NCBI RefSeq assembly: GCF_042655435.1
Contig: NZ_JBHSMG010000001.1
Coordinates: 310,001-374,000 of the forward strand
DNA length: 64,000 bases
Direction: 5' to 3'
Source of the DNA: Lysinimonas soli
Lineage (GTDB): Bacteria > Actinomycetota > Actinomycetes > Actinomycetales > Microbacteriaceae
The notes below the pieces were generated by a model. The model was not told the DNA's origin. It did no database searches and was given only the letters and a program-made list of their open reading frames with translations. The position numbers were made by a program, and so were the translations under genes. Positions 26,102-33,668 of the stretch are shown here, piece by piece. Position 1 is the stretch's first letter; the number at the start of each line of letters is the position of its first letter.

Positions 26102-26422
26102 TCAGTGCTGGTGGGGACTGCGCGCGAGCGTCGCCTCGGCGAGTTCGATGCCCCGGGCCTGGATCGACTCGACGTTCATCTCCTCGAGGATGGCGGGGTC
26201 GAGCTTCGGCGGGGTGCCTCCGTCGAACTTGTAATGCAGATCGCAGTGCGGGTGGATCCAGACCGAACTGCGACCGTGCCCGACCTCGGCGGAATCGGTC
26301 CAGGAGAGCAGGAAGCCCTCGCCGCGACGCAGCTTGGCCGTCGCCACCGCCTTCAGGTGGGCGAGCACGCGATCGTCGATCCGGATCGGCGTGCGCCCGG
26401 AGCCATAGAACAGCGTTCCCAC
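26102..26422 (-). CDS. DUF7882 family protein
   Basis: A 106-residue protein of a family seen in Microbacteriaceae, often mislabelled ATP-dependent DNA ligase although it has no ligase motif. It begins with GTLFYG, followed by RTPIRIDDRVLAHLK, AKLRRGEGFLLSW and GRSSVWIHPHCDL, the conserved core. GTG 26422 is chosen because GGGAGA precedes it by 5 nt and family members start M-G-T-L-Y-Y-G; the frame is open to 26449. Function is unknown. It is the last of three small minus-strand genes. Confidence 0.75.
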   Translation of the reverse strand: MGTLFYGSGRTPIRIDDRVLAHLKAVATAKLRRGEGFLLSWTDSAEVGHGRSSVWIHPHCDLHYKFDGGTPPKLDPAILEEMNVESIQARGIELAEATLARSPHQH

Positions 26423-26495
26423 TGGAATCTCCCGCTCAGGTGCGGCCACCCACGTGGACCGGTCTGCGGCAACCCTAGCGCAGCGCCCATCGGCC

Positions 26496-27035
26496 TCAGC
26501 AGGACCGCATCGCGAGCTCGAGATACGCCGCTGCGGTGCCCCCGCCGTAGTGAGGCGGCGGTGCGATCCGGGCGAGTCGGATGCCCGACGATCTCAGTTG
26601 CTCGAGCAGGTCCCGATCGATGCTCGAGGAGCCGACGAGGATCGACGCTCCCGGGCGGAGCCGGCTCGCCGCCGCGCGGATGAGGGTGGTCCACGGCGCG
26701 ACCGGGGCACGGGACACGCGCTCGACCACGACCAGGGCATCCAATCCGCCTAGAAGCTCCGCGGAGCGGTCGATGAGCCGCTCGCAGACGCCTCGGTCGA
26801 TGGTGTCGCCGGGAACCAGGGCCACCAGCGTCCCCGCCGCCCGGGCCAAGGCTCCCGTGACTTCGGCCGCGTCGGGCTGATCGGCCGGATACGAGATGGC
26901 GACGTCGGCTCCTTCGCGGACGAGCGCGAGAATGACCTCGCGAGAGGCGATCGAGTCGCCCGCCGTCACCAGGAGACGGCACCCCCGCAGTCTCGGGACC
27001 CGCGCGCCCGCGCTGACCGCTGCGTCCCTCTCCAT
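26496..27035 (-). CDS. Degenerate short-chain dehydrogenase-like protein, probably non-catalytic
   Basis: A 179-residue protein resembling the general-stress SDRs of the YhxC type but too short. The first strand and turn (GCRLLVTAGDSIASREVILALVREG, residues 18-42) keep the Rossmann pattern but lose the TGxxxGxG glycines. GGLDALVVVE (96-105) replaces the NNAG motif, ILVGSSS (132-138) retains the Ser strand, and the catalytic YxxxK is missing, as is the C-terminal substrate loop. The ATG at 27035 has a perfect AGGAGG upstream, so the gene is still well translated. It may be a binding or regulatory relic. It lies 16 nt after the 199-residue hypothetical. Confidence 0.55.
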   Translation of the reverse strand: MERDAAVSAGARVPRLRGCRLLVTAGDSIASREVILALVREGADVAISYPADQPDAAEVTGALARAAGTLVALVPGDTIDRGVCERLIDRSAELLGGLDALVVVERVSRAPVAPWTTLIRAAASRLRPGASILVGSSSIDRDLLEQLRSSGIRLARIAPPPHYGGGTAAAYLELAMRSC

Positions 27036-27051
27036 GGGCCTCCTGCCGCGA

Positions 27052-27651
27052 TCACGCGGAGAGCCAGCGCTCCCACTCCGGAGGCAGTCGCAGGGCGGGA
27101 TCATCGCTCGACAGCTCGTCGGTGCGCTGAGCGTAGATCGAGACCAGCGGCCAGCGCTGACCCTTCTCGTCGTGATAATCGAGCTGCGACTGCAGTTCGA
27201 CGCCGGCCGCCAGATGCCGTGCGATTCGCTTCAAGTAGCGCGCGAGGTACTCCTCGTCGGCCGGGAAGGTCGTGCCGTCGGGCGACTCGGTGGGAATGGT
27301 GTCGCCGCGCGACCCGAGGAACCGGGCGCCGCCGCTCGCCTCGGACATCCGATCCCGCACCTCGATCAGTCGAGTGGCGGCAACGGCCCAGGCCCGCACG
27401 TCGGCGGCCTCGATCGTGCTCCATGGCGGCACGGCGATCGCCGAGTCCGACAGCACGGCAAGAGCCGAGCTGGCCGAGTCGGTCGGGTCCGCCGACTCGG
27501 CGGCGATCTTCAGCCTGAGCTGCTGCGCGATTCCGGCGGCCAGGTGCTCGATCCGTGACGCGAGCACCGTCACCTCGCCCAACTGCTTGAGCATGACGTC
27601 GTTGAGGTGACCGGAGCCGGGACGCTGCGAGGGGATCATGGTCCCCATCAT
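27052..27651 (-). CDS. Hypothetical protein, 199 residues
   Basis: I do not recognise this family. The protein is predicted soluble and mainly helical, with a first helical region LKQLGEVTVLASRIEHLAAGIAQQLRLK (about residues 21-48), a central Ser/Ala-rich part and a C-terminal EYLARYLKRIARHLAAGV helix ending in LPPEWERWLSA. There is no signal peptide, Cys or metal motif. Start codons at 27651, 27648 or 27639 are possible; none has an ideal ribosome binding site. Its stop is 16 nt before the SDR-like gene, suggesting a shared transcript. Confidence 0.5.
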   Translation of the reverse strand: MMGTMIPSQRPGSGHLNDVMLKQLGEVTVLASRIEHLAAGIAQQLRLKIAAESADPTDSASSALAVLSDSAIAVPPWSTIEAADVRAWAVAATRLIEVRDRMSEASGGARFLGSRGDTIPTESPDGTTFPADEEYLARYLKRIARHLAAGVELQSQLDYHDEKGQRWPLVSIYAQRTDELSSDDPALRLPPEWERWLSA

Positions 27652-27734
27652 CCGGGGTCTCGAACCGGCGCTGGTAGGCCATTGACGCCGATGGCCGGCG
27701 GGCCATAAGCTCCGCCGGCCATCCGTTCCCTGTC

Positions 27735-27899
27735 TCAGACGCTTCGGCGACCCGAGATGAACCGGGCGAGCCAGACGATCACGGCGATCACGAGGAGCAC
27801 CAGTCCCACCCAGAGCAGGAAGTTCAGTGCGGGCACGAAGCCGCCGGTCAGCAGCAGGGCGATCGCGATGATCGCGATGATGATCAGAAGGATGTTCAT
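27735..27899 (-). CDS. Small hydrophobic two-helix membrane protein
   Basis: A 54-residue protein consisting almost entirely of two membrane segments (NILLIIIAIIAIALLLTGG and LLWVGLVLLVIAVIVWLAR) and a short basic tail FISGRRSV. GAGGAC lies 4-9 nt before the ATG. Small proteins of this kind are common and often stress-related, but no function can be assigned here. Confidence 0.65.
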   Translation of the reverse strand: MNILLIIIAIIAIALLLTGGFVPALNFLLWVGLVLLVIAVIVWLARFISGRRSV

Positions 27900-27998
27900 G
27901 GTGTCCTCGTTTCTTCGATGTGACCCTTCATCCGACACCCGGAGGTCCGACCAGACCATTTCTGTCAGGCAACGTTCAGATTGCGGAAGTGCTGCGCG

Positions 27999-29051
27999 TC
28001 AGTGGATGAGCACCTTCAGGGCGTCGTGCTGCGCCGCGTTGCCGAAGGTGTCGTAGGCGTCCAGGATCTGGTCGAACCCGAACTCGTGGGTGACGAACTT
28101 CTCGACCGGAAGCTGGTGCGCGGCGACCAGTTTCAGCAGCATCCCGAGGGTGTTGGTGTTCACCAGCCCCATCGCGATGTCGATGTTCGAGATCCAGAGC
28201 TTGTTGAGGGCGAGCTCCACGGGTTTGCCGTGAACGCCGATGTTGGCGACGTGGCCGCCGGGCCGCACGATCTCGGTGGCCATCGTGAAGGTCTGCGGAA
28301 TGCCGACCGCCTCGATCGCGACATCGACCCCGAGCCCGTCCGTGTGCGCGAGCACCTGATCCTTCCAGTCCGCATCGCCCGAGTTGACGGTGGCCGACGC
28401 GCCGAAATCCTGGGCGCGGGCCAGCCGTGCGGCATCCAGGTCGATGGCGATGATCTTCGACGGCCCGTACAGGCGGGCGGTCATGACCGCCGAGAGCCCC
28501 ACCGGCCCTGAGCCGATGACCGCGACGACATCGCCCGGCGTGACCTGGCCGTACTGCACGCCGATCTCGAAACCGGTCGGCAGGATGTCGGAGAGCAGGA
28601 TGCCCTCCGCGTCGGTGACGCCCTCGGGCACCTTGTAGACCGAGTTCTCAGCGAAGGGGACCCGCACGTATTCGGCCTGCGTTCCGTCGATCATGTAGCC
28701 GAAGATCCAGCCGATGCCGGCGATGCCCTCCGGGTCGAGGCAGTGGCTGTAGAGACCCTGCCGGCAGTTGGAACAGCGGCCGCACGAGCTCACGCAGGCC
28801 AGGATCACGCGATCGCCGACGGCCAGCTGGGTGACGCCGCTGCCGACCTCGGTGATCACGCCGATTCCCTCGTGACCCAGGATGCGGCCGGGCGTCACCT
28901 CGGGAACGTCGCCCTTCAGGATGTGCAGGTCGGTGCCGCAGATCGTCGTGGCGACCATCTTGACGATGACGTCGGTCGGATGCTGGATGACCGGATCCGG
29001 CACCTCCGTCCAGCTCTTCTGACCGGGGCCCTGGTAGACGAGTGCCTTCAT
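27999..29051 (-). CDS. Zinc-dependent alcohol dehydrogenase (MDR family)
   Basis: A 350-residue medium-chain dehydrogenase that oxidises alcohols or reduces aldehydes with NAD(P). The catalytic zinc site is TTICGTDLHIL with GHEGIG. The structural zinc Cys quartet is SSCGRCSNCRQGLYSHC. The cofactor fold has VIGSGPVGLSAV near residue 170. It resembles the isopropanol/secondary alcohol dehydrogenase-like actinobacterial enzymes. The frame is open far upstream, but ATG 29051 has GGGAGGG as ribosome binding site and matches the family start KALVYQGPG. It is divergent from the TetR gene across 153 nt. Confidence 0.9.
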   Translation of the reverse strand: MKALVYQGPGQKSWTEVPDPVIQHPTDVIVKMVATTICGTDLHILKGDVPEVTPGRILGHEGIGVITEVGSGVTQLAVGDRVILACVSSCGRCSNCRQGLYSHCLDPEGIAGIGWIFGYMIDGTQAEYVRVPFAENSVYKVPEGVTDAEGILLSDILPTGFEIGVQYGQVTPGDVVAVIGSGPVGLSAVMTARLYGPSKIIAIDLDAARLARAQDFGASATVNSGDADWKDQVLAHTDGLGVDVAIEAVGIPQTFTMATEIVRPGGHVANIGVHGKPVELALNKLWISNIDIAMGLVNTNTLGMLLKLVAAHQLPVEKFVTHEFGFDQILDAYDTFGNAAQHDALKVLIH

Positions 29052-29151
29052 GATGATCCCTCCCGTTGTCGGTGATCGCGTCCCTTCAGCAAACGCACGC
29101 CGCCGCAGCATGCCTAGAGGCCAAAGTCCCGCCTTCGAGGGGCTTGCGACT

Positions 29152-29204
29152 GAGACGCTTGTCTGGGACGCTTGACCAACTTTTGACGGAAGGCCACACT
29201 CACC
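29152..29204 (+). promoter_or_regulatory. Promoter and repeat elements upstream of the TetR gene
   Basis: Two direct copies of GACGCTTG (29154-29161 and 29167-29174) precede TTGACC (29172-29177), which is 17 nt from CACACT (29195-29200). The GTG follows after 4 nt. One repeat overlaps the -35, a plausible place for the TetR protein or an activator to act. Inference from position only. Confidence 0.45.
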
Positions 29205-29813
29205 GTGTCCCGCATCCCCGCGACGGAGCGCCGCGCCGCATTGGCGCGGGCGGCGCTGGCGGTCATCTCGCGCGACGGGGTCACGGCGGCCACCACCCGG
29301 GCGATCGTCGCCGAAGCGGGGATGCCGCTGGCGAGCTTCCACTACGCCTACTCCTCGCGCGACGAGCTGCTCAGCGACGTCATCGAACTCGTGGTGGCCG
29401 ACCAGGGCAGCGCAACCTTCGCCTCCCTCCTGCTCGACACCTCCGATCTGCGGTCGGCGGTGCGGGCGACGTTCCGGGCCTACCTCGACGTGGTCCGCGC
29501 CGATCCGGCCCGCGAGCAGGCCATGTTCGAGCTGACCCAGCACGCCCTGCGCACCCCCTCGCTTGCCGCCCTTCCGCGGCGGCAGTACGAGAGCTATCGC
29601 GGGCTCATCGGCCAACTGCTCGCCGCGGGAGCCGCCGGACACAACGCCCAGTGGGACATCCCCGTCGACGAACTCGCCGCGTTCGTCCTCGTGATCACCG
29701 ACGGCATCACCCTGTCGTGGCTCGCCGACCGCGACGACGCCGCCGCCGAACGCCTGCTCGAGCTCGCGACCGAAGCCGTCATGGCACACACCCTGAATGG
29801 AGCACACGCATGA
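29205..29813 (+). CDS. TetR-family transcriptional regulator
   Basis: A 202-residue one-component regulator. The N-terminal HTH is RAALAVISRDGVTAATTRAIVAEAG, followed by MPLASFHYAYSSRDELLSDVI, which covers the recognition helix and linker. The C-terminal ligand domain is helical. It ends with an ATGA overlap on the MFS transporter and is the first gene of a five-gene unit, so it most likely represses that unit until a substrate or intermediate binds. The start is GTG with a promoter close by and no strong Shine-Dalgarno. Confidence 0.88.
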   Translation: MSRIPATERRAALARAALAVISRDGVTAATTRAIVAEAGMPLASFHYAYSSRDELLSDVIELVVADQGSATFASLLLDTSDLRSAVRATFRAYLDVVRADPAREQAMFELTQHALRTPSLAALPRRQYESYRGLIGQLLAAGAAGHNAQWDIPVDELAAFVLVITDGITLSWLADRDDAAAERLLELATEAVMAHTLNGAHA

Positions 29814-31099
29814 CCGCTGCACCGCCCGCCGCTCCCGCCCCGCGGATCTCCGCGTTCGCCGAGCCCACGCGCCGGGTGCCCGCCGCCTGGATCGCGACCT
29901 TCGCGACCGCGTGGTTGGGGATCTGGATGGCGCAGCTGACGCCGATCCAGCTGCTGCTGCCCCTGCAGGTGCAGGCTCAGCTGCCCGAGCTGAAACCGGA
30001 CGACTGGGTGAAGAGCGTCGTGGCGTTCGGTGTCATCTCGGGCATCGCCGGCCTGTGCGCCCTCATCGCCTACCCTCTTGCCGGCGCGCTCTCCGACCGC
30101 ACCGTCTCCCGATTCGGGCGCCGGCGGCCGTGGATCCTCCTGGGGGCCCTGATCTTCGCCGTCGGCCTGCTGCTGCTGGGCCTGCAGAGCTCGCTGATCG
30201 GGGTCGGGATCTTCTGGTGCGTCGCCCTCATCGGCTTCTGCGTGCTCAGCGCCGCGCTGACCGCGACGATCTCGGACCAGGTCCCGGTGGGCCAGCGCGG
30301 GCTCGTCTCGGGTTGGATCTCGGCACCTCAGGCGATCGGCACCATCCTCGGGCTGCTGTTGGTGACCTCGCTGGGCCTCAGCCAGTTCCTCGGCTACGCC
30401 GCGGTGGCCGGTCTCGTCGTGCTGCTCGTGCTGCCGTTCCTGATCCTGGTGCCCGACGCCGTGCTGCCGGTCGAATCGCGTCAGCCGTTCACCATGTCGC
30501 ACCTGATCGCCGGGTTCTGGGTCAGCCCCCTGAAGTACCCGGACTTCGGCTGGACGCTGTTGGGCCGCATCCTGGTCAACCTCGGCAACGCGCTCGGGAC
30601 GACCCTGCTGCTCTACTTCATCGAGTTCGGCCTGCACCGTGAGAAGACCGCCCAGGACGATCTGATCACCCTCACGCTCGTGTACATGGTCTTCGTGATC
30701 CTCGCCTCGATCGTGCTCGGCTGGGTGTCGGATCAGCTCGGGCGCCGCAAGGTCTTCGTGATCGTCTCGGCGATCCTGCAGGCGATCGCCGCCACCCTGC
30801 TGGCGTTCGTGCCCGACATCGGGGTCACCTATCTCGCGGCAGGGCTGCTGGGCCTCGGTTACGGCTGCTTCCTCTCGGTCGACCAGGCGCTCGCGACGCA
30901 GGTGCTGCCCGACCCGCACAACCGCGGCAAGGACCTCGGCATCATGAACATCGCCAACGCCGTGCCGCAGGCGGTCGCGCCCCTGCTCGGCGCCTGGGTG
31001 GTCGCCGCCCTGCTCGGGTTCACGGGGCTCTTCGCGCTCTCGGCGATCGTCGCCGTGCTGGGTGCGATCGCGATCGTGCCGGTGAAGGGCGTGCGGTGA
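29810..31099 (+). CDS. MFS transporter of a glycoside/amino-acid-like cassette
   Basis: A 429-residue transporter with twelve hydrophobic segments. The N-terminal half has the motif A-like loop ALSDRTVSRFGRRRPW, and the second half has GWVSDQLGRRKV. The first loop motif RFGRRRPW is similar to that of sugar/cation (GPH-like or SLC45-like) carriers, which would fit the GH1 gene in the operon. The frame is open upstream to 29066 but ATG 29810 overlaps the TetR stop. Its stop overlaps the following gene start region (TGATG). Confidence 0.85.
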   Translation: MTAAPPAAPAPRISAFAEPTRRVPAAWIATFATAWLGIWMAQLTPIQLLLPLQVQAQLPELKPDDWVKSVVAFGVISGIAGLCALIAYPLAGALSDRTVSRFGRRRPWILLGALIFAVGLLLLGLQSSLIGVGIFWCVALIGFCVLSAALTATISDQVPVGQRGLVSGWISAPQAIGTILGLLLVTSLGLSQFLGYAAVAGLVVLLVLPFLILVPDAVLPVESRQPFTMSHLIAGFWVSPLKYPDFGWTLLGRILVNLGNALGTTLLLYFIEFGLHREKTAQDDLITLTLVYMVFVILASIVLGWVSDQLGRRKVFVIVSAILQAIAATLLAFVPDIGVTYLAAGLLGLGYGCFLSVDQALATQVLPDPHNRGKDLGIMNIANAVPQAVAPLLGAWVVAALLGFTGLFALSAIVAVLGAIAIVPVKGVR

Positions 31100-32316
31100 T
31101 GCGACTGGATCGCCCGGGGTCGACCCCGTGGCTCGACCCGTCGCACTGGTGGCCGATGCTGGACGCGGCCACGGCCGAGCTGGATCCCCCGATCGGCGTG
31201 ATCTCGCTGGACGCCCTCGCCTGGAACGCGCACTCGCTGCTCGACCGGGCGGCCGGGACGCCGATTCGGGTGGCCAGCAAGTCGGTGCGGGTGCGGGCCG
31301 TGCTCGATGCGGTGCTCGCGCTGCCCGGGTACCGCGGCATCCTCGCCTACACGCTCGCCGAGGCCCTCTGGCTCGCGGAGACGCATGACGATGTCGTCGT
31401 GGGCTACCCGAGCGCCGATCGGGCGTCGCTTGCCCGGCTCGCCGCCGACGAAGGGCTCGCCCAGCGGGTCACGATCATGGTCGACGACATCGCTCAGCTC
31501 GACCTCGTGGATGCCGTGGTCGCGCCGGCCGCGCGCGCCCCGATCCGGGTCTGCCTCGAGCTCGATTCCGCGTACCGCTCCGCCCTGCTCGGCTACGTGG
31601 GGGTGCGCCGCTCCCCGGTCCGCGAGCCGGCGGCGGCGCGCGCGCTCGCGGAGGCCGTCGTCGCGCGGCCCGGCTTCCGGCTCGTCGGCATGATGGGCTA
31701 CGAGGCTCAGATCGCCGGACTCACCAACCGCGGCGCGGGTCGCGGCACGATCATCCGCGCGATGCAGCGCGCCTCGGCGAGCGAGCTGGCCGAGCGCCGC
31801 GGGGCGGCGGTCGCCGCGGTGCGCGAGGTCGCCGAGCTCGAGTTCGTGAACGGCGGAGGCACTGGCTCGATCGAGTCGACGCACGCCGATGCCTCGGTCA
31901 CCGAGATCGCGGCCGGGTCCGGCCTGTTCGGCCCGCGCCTCTTCGACGGCTACGTGCACTTCCGTCCCGCACCCGCGGCGTCCTTCGCGCTCAGCGTGGT
32001 GCGGCGCCCGACCGCCGAGATCGCGACCCTGCTCGGCGGCGGTTGGATCGCCTCCGGCCCGCCCGGCCCCGACCGTCTGCCCGAGCTGGTCTGGCCGCAG
32101 GGCTTGCGGATGCTGCCTCGCGAGGGCGCCGGCGAGGTGCAGACCCCGGTCACCGGCCTCGCCGCGCGCGAACTCGCGATCGGCGACCGGGTGTGGCTGC
32201 GTCACACCAAGGCCGGCGAGCTCAGCGAGCACGTCAACGAGTTCGCGGTCGTGCACGACGGCGCCGTCGTCGAGACGGTGCCGAGTTATCGAGGTGAAGG
32301 AAGGGTGTTCCTGTGA
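31099..32316 (+). CDS. PLP-dependent amino acid deaminase/aldolase (alanine racemase fold)
   Basis: A 405-residue enzyme of the fold-type III PLP group that includes D-threonine aldolase and D-serine dehydratase. The PLP lysine is probably Lys61 in IRVASKSVRV. GMMGYEAQI near residue 200 and FVNGGGTGSIE near 250 are the phosphate-binding and barrel features. The C-terminal beta domain ends with the metal-site-like WLRHTKAGELSEHVNEF, containing a conserved His and acidic pair. It would cleave a beta-hydroxy D-amino acid or similar; the real substrate is unknown. GTG 31096 is an alternative start. Confidence 0.78.
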   Translation: MRLDRPGSTPWLDPSHWWPMLDAATAELDPPIGVISLDALAWNAHSLLDRAAGTPIRVASKSVRVRAVLDAVLALPGYRGILAYTLAEALWLAETHDDVVVGYPSADRASLARLAADEGLAQRVTIMVDDIAQLDLVDAVVAPAARAPIRVCLELDSAYRSALLGYVGVRRSPVREPAAARALAEAVVARPGFRLVGMMGYEAQIAGLTNRGAGRGTIIRAMQRASASELAERRGAAVAAVREVAELEFVNGGGTGSIESTHADASVTEIAAGSGLFGPRLFDGYVHFRPAPAASFALSVVRRPTAEIATLLGGGWIASGPPGPDRLPELVWPQGLRMLPREGAGEVQTPVTGLAARELAIGDRVWLRHTKAGELSEHVNEFAVVHDGAVVETVPSYRGEGRVFL

Positions 32317-33668
32317 GCGAGACGGTGCGACCCACCTCGCCCGAGTCCACGGAGCTGCTGCGTCCCGGCGGGGTCTGGCGCAACTGGGGCCGCTCGGAGC
32401 AGACGACACCGGCCTTCCGTGCGACGCCCACGAGCGTCGACGAGGTCGTCGCCGTGATCCGTGCCGCACGGGATCGCGGGCTGACCGTCAAGGCGGTCGG
32501 CGCGAGTCACAGCTTCACCGGAATCGCGGCGACCGAGGGCGTGCTGCTCGACCTCGGCCGGCTCGACGGTCTGCTCGCGGTCGACGTCGAGCGCGGCCGG
32601 GTCACCCTGGCGGCCGGCACCCACCTGCACCAGCTGCCGGCGCTGCTGGCCCCGTACGGCCTCGCCCTCGAGAACATGGGCGACATCGACCGGCAGACCA
32701 TCGCGGGGGCGACCTCGACCGGAACCCATGGCACGGGGGCGCGCTTCCGCGGACTGGCGGCCCAGCTGGTGGCGGTCACCCTGGTCACGGCCGACGGGTC
32801 GATCCTGCGGGTCAGCGAGACCGAGAACGCCGAGCTGCTGCCCGCCGTCCGGCTCGGGCTCGGATCGCTCGGCATCGTGGTCGAGGTCACGGTGCAGTGC
32901 GTGCCGGCCTACCTCCTGCGGGCGGTCGAGCATCCGGAGGGCTTCGACGAGGTGCTCGACGCCTTCGAGCAGCGGGTGAGCGAGTCCGACCACTTCGAGT
33001 TCTACTGGTGGCCGCACACCGACCGCGTCATGACGCGCACCAACACCCGCCTACCCGGCGACGCCGAGCTGCGGCCGGTCGGGCCCGTCGCCAACTGGGT
33101 CGAAGAGACCCTGCTGCAGAACCGCGTCCTCGCCGTGAAGTCGGGACTCGGGCGTATCGCGCCCGCGCTCACGCCGGCGGTCAACCGTCTGGCGACCCGG
33201 GTCTACGGCGATCGCGATTTCACCGACAAGTCGTACGAGGTGTTCACGAGCCCGCGCACCGTCCGGTTCCGGGAGTCGGAGTACGCGATCCCGCGCGAGG
33301 CGGTGCCGCAGGCGGTGCGCGACCTCCGTGGGCTCGTGGAGCGCATGGGCTGGCGGCTGTCGTTTCCGGTCGAGGTCCGGGTCGCCGCCGGCGACGAGAA
33401 CTGGATGTCGACGGCGTACCGGCGCGACTCCGGCTACATCGCCGTGCACCAGTACTTCCGCGAAGACCACCTGCCGTACTTCCGGGCGGTCGACGCCCTG
33501 CTGCGCAGCTACGACGGTCGCCCGCACTGGGGCAAGATCCACTTCCAGGAGGCCGAGGAGCTGGCGTCGCGGTACCCGCGCTTCGGCGACTTCGTGTCCG
33601 TCCGGGATCGCCTCGATCCGGATCGGGTGTTCGCCAACCCCTATCTCGAGCGGGTGCTCGGCGCGTGA
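32313..33668 (+). CDS. D-arabinono-1,4-lactone oxidase/alditol oxidase-like flavoprotein
   Basis: A 451-residue VAO-family enzyme. The FAD-binding PCMH domain has VGASHSFTG, in which His66 is the expected covalent flavin attachment site, followed by TLAAGTHLHQLP and TSTGTHGTG. The C-terminal ALO domain contains YWWPHTDR and the characteristic HWGKIHF plus RDRLDPDRVFANPYL. It would oxidise an alditol or sugar lactone with O2. GTG 32313 overlaps the previous stop by 4 nt, and its own stop overlaps the GH1 start, so translation is coupled throughout. Confidence 0.85.
   Translation: MSETVRPTSPESTELLRPGGVWRNWGRSEQTTPAFRATPTSVDEVVAVIRAARDRGLTVKAVGASHSFTGIAATEGVLLDLGRLDGLLAVDVERGRVTLAAGTHLHQLPALLAPYGLALENMGDIDRQTIAGATSTGTHGTGARFRGLAAQLVAVTLVTADGSILRVSETENAELLPAVRLGLGSLGIVVEVTVQCVPAYLLRAVEHPEGFDEVLDAFEQRVSESDHFEFYWWPHTDRVMTRTNTRLPGDAELRPVGPVANWVEETLLQNRVLAVKSGLGRIAPALTPAVNRLATRVYGDRDFTDKSYEVFTSPRTVRFRESEYAIPREAVPQAVRDLRGLVERMGWRLSFPVEVRVAAGDENWMSTAYRRDSGYIAVHQYFREDHLPYFRAVDALLRSYDGRPHWGKIHFQEAEELASRYPRFGDFVSVRDRLDPDRVFANPYLERVLGA

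Noticed and set aside
26102..26422. ATP-dependent DNA ligase
   Set aside because: This common label for DUF7882 proteins is not supported: there is no ligase KxDG motif and the protein has only 106 residues.
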